Below, one piece after another: positions 1 to 5,465 of a stretch of DNA of 5,537 nt. Positions within the stretch are counted from its first letter, which is position 1. Each line of letters opens with the position of its first letter. The notes below the pieces were generated by a model. The model saw only the letters and a list, made by a program, of their open reading frames with translations. It did no database searches and had not been told where the DNA came from. The position numbers and the translations under genes are program-made. Source of the DNA: Christensenellaceae bacterium (GTDB lineage Bacteria > Bacillota > Clostridia > Christensenellales > CAAEEZ01); NCBI GenBank assembly GCA_020024085.1, contig JAHHUG010000082.1, positions 1 through 5,537 of the forward strand. The letters are read 5' to 3'.

Positions 1-1
1 A

Positions 2-103
2 TATAAAGTCAATGGTGAGGTTCGAAAAATACTAAATATTATTGATTTTTATTATTTTGCCCGTAAAACGCAAAAAAAAATGATGTATAAAGTTGCTAAA
101 TAA
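2..103 (+). CDS. Possible 3' end of a gene entering from the left edge (partial)
   Basis: One frame stays open from the window edge for 33 codons and ends at TAA 101-103. The encoded tail is rich in Lys, Arg, Tyr and Phe, with IIDFYYFARKTQKKM in its middle, which is plausible for the basic C-terminus of a cytoplasmic or membrane protein. I do not recognise a family. The next gene starts 89 bases later with its own promoter, so this would be a separate unit. No clear hairpin terminator follows it. A competing frame ends at TAA 33-35, and in such AT-rich DNA a 33-codon open stretch can occur by chance, so this call is weak. Confidence 0.3.
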   Translation, partial: YKVNGEVRKILNIIDFYYFARKTQKKMMYKVAK

Positions 104-117
104 AAAAATTTTATAAG

Positions 118-148
118 TTTTACAAATTTTACTAATAAATGGTAAAAT
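118..148 (+). promoter_or_regulatory. Putative sigma-A promoter of the lipoprotein gene
   Basis: A TTTACA -35-like box (118-123) and a TAAAAT -10 box (143-148) are separated by 19 nt, which is slightly long. The -10 is preceded by TGG at 140-142, making an extended -10 that can compensate for the poor spacing. Transcription would start near 155, giving a leader of about 38 nt before the ATG at 193. The ribosome binding site AAGAGG (180-185) sits 7 nt from the start codon. The leader is too short for a riboswitch. I see no operator-like palindrome. Confidence 0.45.
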
Positions 149-192
149 CATATTGTTTACATAGTACATAAAAATTTTTAAGAGGTAAAGGT

Positions 193-1779
193 ATGAAAAA
201 ATTCTGGTCAAAATTTTTGACCCTAACAATGATTGTAGCAATACTTTCAACTTGTTTAGTTGGACTTGTAGCTTGTGGACCTAAAAAAACCGAACCAGTA
301 GACCCAGTTGCAAATTCAAAATGCGTCAACATTGATATTAACCCTAATATCGACCTTGTAGTTGATGCTGACAATAAAGTTATTGGTGTAGTTGCTAACA
401 ATGAAGATGCTGAAAGATTATTAGTTCAAGCAAATATTGCTAACAAAGCAGTACTTAATGTTGATGTAAACACTGCAGTAGATAACATTGTTTCTCTATC
501 TGTTTCAATGGAATACTTAAATAAGGATAACAAAGATGTTAAAATCTTGGCAGTTAATGCTAGTGGTTCTATTGATACAACTTTAGTTAAGGAGTTAGGT
601 GCAAGGGCTGAGGCAGCTGGTAAGGCAGCAGTAGCAAAACTTGATTCAACTAAACAATTTATCGTAGAGACAGTTACAGAGGTTACAAATTCAGTAAATA
701 GAAGATTAGAGGCTGCAAAAGCTGAAATCAATGCTTCTACAGATGAAGCAGCTAAAAAGGCAGCTGAAAACCTAACAGCAGCAAAACTTCTTTTAATGGA
801 AACAGTTGAAGAACTTTCTAATGGTGCAGTAACACTTGTAGAAGCTGTTAAAATGGATGTTGTTGAATTAAATAGAGTTATCTATGAACTAACTCAAGAG
901 ATTGGCATTGTTGCTAAAGGTGTTGTAGCTGATATCGAACTTCAAGCTGCAAAAGAGATTGAAAAGGCTGAAGAACTTCTTAATGCTGCATACAAAGATG
1001 CATTAAACATTAAGGCACAAACTTCTTTAGTTGCAAAAAATCTTTATGTAGATGCTTGCAATGGTTTAGCTAAAACATTAAATGCTGTTAATGAATTAGT
1101 TCAAAAAGCTAAAGAGTATGCTGAAACTGCTCCTAATCCTAATTCATTTGGTCAAAGTGAACTTAACAGAAAGGTAGAAGCTATGGCTGATGAAATTTTC
1201 ACAGAAGAGCAAGCTGACCAAAAGGCTGCATTTTTGAAATCTTTAGAGAGCAGAACAGAAAAGAGATATACTTATAGGTCAGTTATCGCTGGTGTAGAAA
1301 ATTATTATGATACACTTGATAAGGATACAGACCACGAAATCTATTTAAAAGTAGAAACAAATTTAGGTTCATTTGAAGGTTCTTTCTCTGCTGATATTGA
1401 TAAGGAAGGAATTGAAGAGCGTTTACAAAGTGCTTTAGAGTCAGCTCAAAAGAATACTGCAAAAGCTGCTAGAGAAATTGTTAAACTAGCTAATGCTATT
1501 AATAAAGTAATCGGTTTACCTGACTTAACATTACCAGAGAATGAGTCATTTACAACATATGACCAACTTGTTAAATTTATGGTAGGTACAATCAATGAGC
1601 AAACAGCTAATGTTGAAGTTGCATTTGCAAAATATGTTGATGAGCAACTAAATGAAGAACAAAAGGCAGCAGTTGTAGAATGTCAAAAGCAAATCGACAA
1701 TGCTAAAGCAACAGCTAAGAAGGCTTATGAAGACCATATCTTATCAAAAATCCCTGTGCCTTATAATGAGGTTGCTTAA
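193..1779 (+). CDS. Secreted lipoprotein with RsgI-like juxtamembrane domain and long hendecad-repeat helical region
   Basis: This is a 528-residue protein. A lipoprotein signal peptide is seen: basic MKKFWSKF, a hydrophobic stretch at 9-24, and lipobox LVAC with Cys28 as the lipidation site, so the mature protein should be anchored on the outer face of the membrane. Residues 43-123 resemble the extracytoplasmic domain of RsgI-type anti-sigma factors. The pattern is VNIDINPNIDL, then a hydrophobic strand with KVIGVVANNEDAERLL (62-77), then a helix and a strand ending ILAVNA. Asn50-Pro51 matches the conserved Asn-Pro of that family. There is no cytoplasmic sigma-binding domain. Residues 130-312 are Ala/Glu/Lys-rich predicted helix with a 22-residue period. 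A small Tyr-rich, probably beta-containing segment lies at 358-402, and the C-terminal 130 residues are again helical. The gene stands alone between its own promoter and terminator. The biological role is unknown; a surface sensor, envelope-spanning spacer or lipid-binding role are all possible. The lipoprotein call is firm, the RsgI-like call moderate. Confidence 0.88.
   Translation: MKKFWSKFLTLTMIVAILSTCLVGLVACGPKKTEPVDPVANSKCVNIDINPNIDLVVDADNKVIGVVANNEDAERLLVQANIANKAVLNVDVNTAVDNIVSLSVSMEYLNKDNKDVKILAVNASGSIDTTLVKELGARAEAAGKAAVAKLDSTKQFIVETVTEVTNSVNRRLEAAKAEINASTDEAAKKAAENLTAAKLLLMETVEELSNGAVTLVEAVKMDVVELNRVIYELTQEIGIVAKGVVADIELQAAKEIEKAEELLNAAYKDALNIKAQTSLVAKNLYVDACNGLAKTLNAVNELVQKAKEYAETAPNPNSFGQSELNRKVEAMADEIFTEEQADQKAAFLKSLESRTEKRYTYRSVIAGVENYYDTLDKDTDHEIYLKVETNLGSFEGSFSADIDKEGIEERLQSALESAQKNTAKAAREIVKLANAINKVIGLPDLTLPENESFTTYDQLVKFMVGTINEQTANVEVAFAKYVDEQLNEEQKAAVVECQKQIDNAKATAKKAYEDHILSKIPVPYNEVA
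589..984 (+). repeat. Tandem degenerate 22-residue (2 x 11) protein repeats inside the lipoprotein
   Basis: Six consecutive 22-residue blocks can be aligned at residues 133-154, 155-176, 177-198, 199-220, 221-242 and 243-264. The first five end in Lys (154, 176, 198, 220, 242). Those at 176, 198, 220 and 242 are preceded by an aliphatic pair (AAK, AAK, AVK, VAK). Hydrophobic or Ala residues recur at block positions 3, 7, 10, 14, 18 and 21, a 4-3-4-4-3 spacing typical of hendecad amphipathic helices. Two blocks 44 residues apart also share ETV (159-161 and 203-205), E (163 and 207) and N (166 and 210). The DNA itself is not a near-identical repeat; the periodicity shows at protein level, which suggests old duplication or strong structural constraint. 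Confidence 0.65.
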
Positions 1780-1803
1780 TTATTAAAATAATTAAATAAA
1801 ATT

Positions 1804-1832
1804 AGAAACGGACTTGTTCCGTTTCTTTTTTT
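1804..1832 (+). terminator. Rho-independent terminator of the lipoprotein gene
   Basis: GAAACGGA (1805-1812) pairs perfectly with TCCGTTTC (1818-1825) around a 5-nt CTTGT loop, with one further A-T pair outside. A run of seven T follows (1826-1832). It lies 25 nt after the lipoprotein stop codon and separates this unit from the next promoter. Confidence 0.9.
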
Positions 1833-1873
1833 ATGTAAAATATGACAAAAAGTTGTATATTTAAAGATATTTA

Positions 1874-1902
1874 TTGATAAAACAATTCGTTTATGATATA
1901 AT
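1874..1902 (+). promoter_or_regulatory. Strong sigma-A promoter of the four-gene operon
   Basis: The -35 box TTGATA (1874-1879, 5 of 6 consensus bases) and the perfect -10 box TATAAT (1897-1902) are separated by the ideal 17 nt. TGA at 1894-1896 makes an extended -10. Transcription should start near 1909, leaving a leader of about 45 nt to the ATG at 1954. The ribosome binding site AGGAG (1942-1946) is 7 nt from the start. The leader is too short for a known metabolite riboswitch and no attenuator-like hairpin is seen, so any control would be at the promoter. Confidence 0.85.
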
Positions 1903-1953
1903 TATTAAGTATTTTTAATTATTTTTACAAAATATTATATTAGGAGAGATGAA

Positions 1954-2724
1954 ATGGATTTTATACAAAGTCTAGCTAATAACTGGCAAATGTATGTTCT
2001 ATGTGGTTCGGTAGTAGCAGTTGTTTTTGCTCAAGCCGTATTTTTCCTTGTTAGAGCATACCGAGAGGGTGTTAAGATAGGTATGGGAAAGTCAGTACTT
2101 AACAAAACTATCACATCTAGTATGATATTCTCAATTTTGCCATCAATTAGCATTTTGGTAGGCGTATTTGCTTTGTCAGGAAGCCTAGGTATTCAACTTC
2201 CTTGGCTTCGACTTTCAGTTGTTGGAGCATTACACTACGAAGTAACAGCAGCAAATGTTGCTATTCAAGCTGTAACTGGCACATCTTTGCAATTAGGTGA
2301 CCCAGGTCTTGTAATAACATCACAAATGTTTGCTACAATTTCATTAATTATGACAGTTGCTATTTTGGGTGGTTTCTTAACAGTACTTTTATTCTTCCAA
2401 AAGATTGATAAGGGTGTAAAAAAGGTTACTACAAACAATCCAAAGGTTGGTAATGTAATTTTTGCAGGTATGTTTATTGGACTTATTTGTTCATATGTTT
2501 CTGCTGGTTTCTCAAAACTTATCTTCCCAGTAATGAAAGATGGAGTTGTGGTTTCACCAGCATCTCCAATCCCTCTAATTGCTATGGCAGTAAGCTTTGG
2601 CGTTGCATTTATTTTGTATTTCATTGAGAAAAAAGGCAAACAAGATTGGTTAAAGAATTTCTCTATCTCAATCAGTATGCTTGCTGGTATGGGCTCAGCT
2701 TTACTATGCTCATTGTATATGTAG
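1954..2724 (+). CDS. DUF5058 family integral membrane protein
   Basis: This 256-residue, strongly hydrophobic protein has about seven predicted membrane segments, near residues 12-34, 55-75, 85-107, 122-148, 166-191, 205-224 and 236-255. I recognise it as DUF5058 from three stretches: an N-terminal AQAVFFLVRAYREG (26-39), TSSMIFSILPSISILVG (54-70), and the hallmark LPWLRLSVVGALHYE (82-96). The charged Arg86 and Glu96 and His94 next to a membrane segment are candidate functional residues. The family has no assigned biochemical role that I know of. It is the first gene of the operon, followed after 9 nt by a second membrane protein of similar size and then a cytoplasmic M20 peptidase. This suggests, by inference, one half of a heteromeric transporter for the peptidase's substrate. 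The start is fixed by AGGAG at 1942-1946; an out-of-frame ATG at 1949 can be ignored. Family call is good, function unknown. Confidence 0.88.
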   Translation: MDFIQSLANNWQMYVLCGSVVAVVFAQAVFFLVRAYREGVKIGMGKSVLNKTITSSMIFSILPSISILVGVFALSGSLGIQLPWLRLSVVGALHYEVTAANVAIQAVTGTSLQLGDPGLVITSQMFATISLIMTVAILGGFLTVLLFFQKIDKGVKKVTTNNPKVGNVIFAGMFIGLICSYVSAGFSKLIFPVMKDGVVVSPASPIPLIAMAVSFGVAFILYFIEKKGKQDWLKNFSISISMLAGMGSALLCSLYM

Positions 2725-2728
2725 GAGG
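2723..2728 (+). promoter_or_regulatory. Ribosome binding site overlapping the upstream stop codon
   Basis: A full AGGAGG begins inside the TAG stop codon of the DUF5058 gene (2722-2724) and lies 5 nt before the ATG at 2734. The arrangement suggests tight translational linkage between the two membrane proteins. The 12 bases from 2725 to 2736 (GAGGTTATTATG) recur exactly at 4869-4880 before the last gene of the operon. Confidence 0.8.
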
Positions 2729-2733
2729 TTATT

Positions 2734-3468
2734 ATGGACGAGAATAAAACAACAGTTGTAGAAAATCCTGTAACTTTAGATGATTACAAGTATAGTAATA
2801 TCAGTCAAGAGATTACAAAATACGATAAACATATGCACCTAGTAGGTAAATTGTGGATGGGTGGAATTTTGATTTTACTTCTTTCTGTTCCATTCATTAT
2901 TGCAGCAATTTTCCAAACAACCATTGATTTTAATGTTTTCACAAAAGGTGAAATTTGGGTTTTGATTATTTCACAATATGTCGGTGCTATTGCAGAAGTA
3001 TTTATTTATTGTGGTATGCTTGGTAAAGGTGGTAGCTATATTGCCTTTGTTACTGGTAACCTATCAAACCTTAAGATACCTTGTGCACTTAATGCTATAG
3101 ATATCGCAGGTACAAAAACTGGTACAAAAGAGAACGAAATTATTAGTACTATTGCAGTTGCTTCTTCTTCAATTGTAACTACAATTATGATTGTTATTGG
3201 TGTTGCAGCATTTGCACCACTTCAACCAATTTTCAGTAATCCAGTATATCAACCAGCATTTGGTAGTGTAGTATATGCATTATTTGGTGCTATGCTAGTT
3301 AAATATGTTATTGAGTATCCAAAACTATTTGTTTTACCATTCGCAATTGCAACAATTATCGGTTGTTGTTGGCAAAGTGTTGGTGGTAATGTAATGATTA
3401 TGATGATTGTTTGTGCAATCATTTCTATGGGTACAGGACTTGTGTTATTAAAATTAAAGAAGATTTAG
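2734..3468 (+). CDS. Polytopic membrane protein of unknown function, probable partner of the DUF5058 protein
   Basis: This 244-residue protein has a 37-residue hydrophilic N-terminal tail without a signal peptide. About five or six membrane segments follow, near residues 43-62, 74-96, 139-163, 177-193, 198-214 and 218-238. Between the second and third lies a Gly/Ser/Asn-rich stretch (94-121) with GKGGSYIAFVTGN followed by LKIPCALNA. That is too polar for an ordinary loop-free helix and looks like a conserved functional or re-entrant segment. I know no named family for it. From memory, membrane proteins of this type follow DUF5058 genes in other Firmicutes, so the two probably form a complex. 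It is translated from an AGGAGG overlapping the previous stop and is followed after 9 nt by the peptidase gene. A transporter subunit is the most likely role, but this is inference from context. Confidence 0.85.
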   Translation: MDENKTTVVENPVTLDDYKYSNISQEITKYDKHMHLVGKLWMGGILILLLSVPFIIAAIFQTTIDFNVFTKGEIWVLIISQYVGAIAEVFIYCGMLGKGGSYIAFVTGNLSNLKIPCALNAIDIAGTKTGTKENEIISTIAVASSSIVTTIMIVIGVAAFAPLQPIFSNPVYQPAFGSVVYALFGAMLVKYVIEYPKLFVLPFAIATIIGCCWQSVGGNVMIMMIVCAIISMGTGLVLLKLKKI

Positions 3469-3471
3469 GAG
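3467..3471 (+). promoter_or_regulatory. Ribosome binding site that decides the peptidase start
   Basis: AGGAG overlaps the TAG stop of the preceding membrane protein (3466-3468) and lies 6 nt before the ATG at 3478. The next in-frame ATG at 3505 has no purine-rich motif ahead of it. This supports the longer start, adding the nine residues MCLLIKTLT that are outside the usual family core. Confidence 0.75.
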
Positions 3472-3477
3472 AAAATT

Positions 3478-4860
3478 ATGTGTTTGCTTATTAAGACTTT
3501 GACTATGAAAAAACCTGCCAAGGATAATGGAGCATTAATAGATAATTATACTCCCGATACAAAAAGAATAGAGGAAAATCTTAGCCAAATGGTACAAATC
3601 AAGACAGTTTCTACAAACGAAAACACTTATCTTGATAATATGTACAAAATGCACGATTATGTGCTTGCTAGATTTACCAATATTGCTAAAGTTTGCGAAC
3701 TTAAAGATTATAATGGTGGTATGATGATTCGTTGGGCAGGTAAAACTGACCATAAAAAACCACTTGTACTTATGAGCCACCTAGATGTTGTACCTGCTTA
3801 TGGCGAGTGGGAGAAAGATGCTTTTTGTGGCGAGATTAAGGACGGCATTATTTGGGGTAGAGGTACAGTTGATACCAAAGGTCCTCTTAGTGCAGAACTT
3901 GAGGCAGTAGATAGCTTAATCGGAGAAGGTTTCGAGCCAGAACAAGATATTTACATTTTGTCTTCTAGTAGAGAAGAACTTGGTGGCGATGATGTTCCTG
4001 AAATGGTTAAGGACTTTGAAAAGGACGGCATTGTCCCAGCAATCGTACTTGATGAGGGTGGTGCTATTATGGACGGCTCTGGTGTAATGCCTGGTATGAA
4101 GGGCAGATATGCTATGGTTGCTCATAGTGAAAGAGCTAGTACAAAAATTCTTGTTAAGGCAGAAAAATTGCCAGGTAAACCAGCTCCAGCACTTCGTATT
4201 GCAGACTTTACAAAGGCTTGTTCAAAGGCTAAAATTGGTAAAAGAGAGTTCCCACCTCTTGTTATGGAGATGTTTAATACTCTTGCACCATATATGCCAT
4301 TCCCACTTAAGTTTTTGTTTGGCAACCTAAATGTGTTCAAGGGACTACTATGTAATGTTATCCCAAAGGTAAGCCCAGAGGCTGCTGCAATGATTGGTGC
4401 AACTGTTGGATTTACTCACCCTACTGATGAATATACAAAAGATTTTGTAATGGGTGAGACAGCTACAATTGTAAACTTGATGTTTACTCCATTTGTAAAT
4501 GAACAAGAGTGTATTGATGATATCGAGGCACTTGCTAAAAAATTTGACCTTACAATTAAGGTTGTTTCAACAAGACCTACACCACCAGCAGAAAAAACTG
4601 GCACTGATGCATACAACTATGTAAAGTCAATTAATGATAGATTGTTTGATGATGTTGTTACAGCACCATTTGCATTATTTGGTGGTACTGATGCAAGACA
4701 CTTTATTGGCAAGGCAGATGCAGTGCTTAGATTTGCACCTATTTACATCAGCCCAGAGGAGTTCAAGACTTTCCATAATCCAAACGAAAGAATTTCTTGT
4801 AAATCTATTCACGATGCAGTTAGATTCTATCGTGAATTTATTGTAGGATATAAAAAATAA
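3478..4860 (+). CDS. M20 family zinc metallopeptidase, CPS1/PM20D1-like branch (cytoplasmic)
   Basis: This 460-residue protein is a normal length for M20 di-zinc hydrolases, which cleave C-terminal residues from peptides or amide-linked N-acyl amino acids. The catalytic motifs are present in order. SHLDVVP (100-106) gives metal ligand His101 and catalytic Asp103. GRGTVDTKG (127-135) gives bridging Asp132. SREELGG (164-170) gives base Glu166 and ligand Glu167. LDEGG (191-195) gives ligand Asp192, and FHNPNER (432-438) gives ligand His433. IIWGRGT, GGTDARHF (402-409) and NERIS point to the yeast CPS1/PM20D1-like branch. The lid domain (about 215-360) is divergent: where relatives have a GHSS-type motif with a catalytically helpful His, this protein reads LPGKPAPAL (231-239). 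There is no signal peptide, so it should act in the cytoplasm. It lies between two membrane proteins and a phosphoribosyltransferase gene in one operon. Family is secure; the substrate is unknown. Confidence 0.93.
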   Translation: MCLLIKTLTMKKPAKDNGALIDNYTPDTKRIEENLSQMVQIKTVSTNENTYLDNMYKMHDYVLARFTNIAKVCELKDYNGGMMIRWAGKTDHKKPLVLMSHLDVVPAYGEWEKDAFCGEIKDGIIWGRGTVDTKGPLSAELEAVDSLIGEGFEPEQDIYILSSSREELGGDDVPEMVKDFEKDGIVPAIVLDEGGAIMDGSGVMPGMKGRYAMVAHSERASTKILVKAEKLPGKPAPALRIADFTKACSKAKIGKREFPPLVMEMFNTLAPYMPFPLKFLFGNLNVFKGLLCNVIPKVSPEAAAMIGATVGFTHPTDEYTKDFVMGETATIVNLMFTPFVNEQECIDDIEALAKKFDLTIKVVSTRPTPPAEKTGTDAYNYVKSINDRLFDDVVTAPFALFGGTDARHFIGKADAVLRFAPIYISPEEFKTFHNPNERISCKSIHDAVRFYREFIVGYKK

Positions 4861-4866
4861 TTATAT

Positions 4867-4872
4867 AAGAGG
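4867..4872 (+). promoter_or_regulatory. Ribosome binding site of the phosphoribosyltransferase gene
   Basis: AAGAGG lies 5 nt before the ATG at 4878, within the 17-nt gap after the peptidase stop. With the following bases it repeats exactly the GAGGTTATTATG initiation signal used for the second gene of the operon. No promoter or terminator is seen in the gap, so the gene should be co-transcribed. Confidence 0.7.
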
Positions 4873-4877
4873 TTATT

Positions 4878-5414
4878 ATGAAAACTTTTAAGATGCAAAT
4901 AGCAGGTTTAGAAAGAGAATTACCTATTTGTGAGGTAAACGAACACTTAGATATAGCAGCTTTTGTAATGTTTTCTGATGTAGAAATGACAGTTAGAGCA
5001 GCCGAAGAATTACTTAAAAAGGCTCCAGAACACGACATTATACTTACTGCTGAATCAAAAGGTATTCCACTTGCTTATGAAATGGCAAAACAAGAAGGCA
5101 AAAATTATGTTTTAGCTCGTAAATCAGCAAAATTATATATGACAGAGCCTATCGAAGTAAAGGTTAAATCTATCACAACAGCAAAAGTTCAATCATTATA
5201 TATTGATAAACTTGATAAGGAAAAACTTGATGGAAAGAGAGTGCTTATTGTTGATGATGTTATTTCTACTGGCGAATCTCTTGCTGCACTTGAGGAGCTT
5301 GTTGCACATACTGGTGCAAAGATTGTTGGTAAAATGGCAGTTCTTGCTGAGGGTGATGCTGCTGAAAGACACGATATCATCTATCTTGAAAAGTTGCCAC
5401 TATTTTTTAAGTAA
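4878..5414 (+). CDS. Adenine phosphoribosyltransferase-like type I phosphoribosyltransferase
   Basis: This 178-residue protein is close to the usual length of bacterial APRT (about 170-180). Enzymes of this fold transfer ribose-5-phosphate from PRPP to a nucleobase, making a nucleotide and pyrophosphate. The PRPP-binding signature VLIVDDVISTGES is at 122-134, preceded by the flexible-loop region around SITTAKVQSLYID (98-110). ILTAESKGIPLAYEMA (55-70) matches the conserved beta-strand and PPi-loop region of the APRT group. The segment expected to contact the base reads ARKSAKLYM (80-88) rather than the RKPGKLP type of classical APRT, so base specificity is uncertain. From memory, other Firmicutes proteins annotated as adenine phosphoribosyltransferase carry a similar RKS-x-K-x-YM motif. 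It has no signal peptide and is cytoplasmic. It is the last gene of the operon, 17 nt after the M20 peptidase and followed by a strong terminator. Purine salvage is the likely general role; adenine as substrate is not proven. Confidence 0.87.
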   Translation: MKTFKMQIAGLERELPICEVNEHLDIAAFVMFSDVEMTVRAAEELLKKAPEHDIILTAESKGIPLAYEMAKQEGKNYVLARKSAKLYMTEPIEVKVKSITTAKVQSLYIDKLDKEKLDGKRVLIVDDVISTGESLAALEELVAHTGAKIVGKMAVLAEGDAAERHDIIYLEKLPLFFK

Positions 5415-5438
5415 AATATAACAAGTTATTAATATAAT

Positions 5439-5465
5439 AAAAAGGGTATTTGTTACCCTTTTTTT
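5439..5465 (+). terminator. Rho-independent terminator of the four-gene operon
   Basis: AAAAAGGGTA (5439-5448) pairs with TACCCTTTTT (5454-5463) over 10 bp around a 5-nt TTTGT loop, and the T run extends to 5465. The A run on the left arm means the same hairpin could also terminate transcription arriving on the minus strand. The remaining 72 bases to the window end are AT-rich with no recognisable gene. Confidence 0.92.

Noticed and set aside
3..35. Alternative 3' gene end in another frame (ending FEKY, TAA at 33-35)
   Set aside because: Only ten codons are visible, so it cannot be supported. It remains the main competitor to the 2-103 call.
426..731. Minus-strand open frame of about 100 codons inside the lipoprotein gene
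   Set aside because: It is antisense to a well-supported coding region, has no ribosome binding site or family resemblance, and reflects the Ala-rich composition of the sense strand.
193..1779. Calling the lipoprotein a full anti-sigma factor RsgI
   Set aside because: It has a cleavable lipoprotein signal instead of a cytoplasmic sigma-binding domain and transmembrane anchor, and no sigma factor gene is next to it. Only the juxtamembrane domain is similar.
1833..1953. Riboswitch or attenuator ahead of the DUF5058 operon
   Set aside because: The leader after the promoter is only about 45 nt and AT-rich, with no stable hairpin, which is too short for a known riboswitch class.
2265..2639. Minus-strand open frame of 124 codons opposite the DUF5058 gene
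   Set aside because: It lies wholly antisense to a recognised family member and shows no motif of its own; it is best explained as a shadow.
3505..3507. Downstream in-frame ATG as the peptidase start
   Set aside because: No ribosome binding site precedes it, while the ATG at 3478 has AGGAG at a 6-nt distance.
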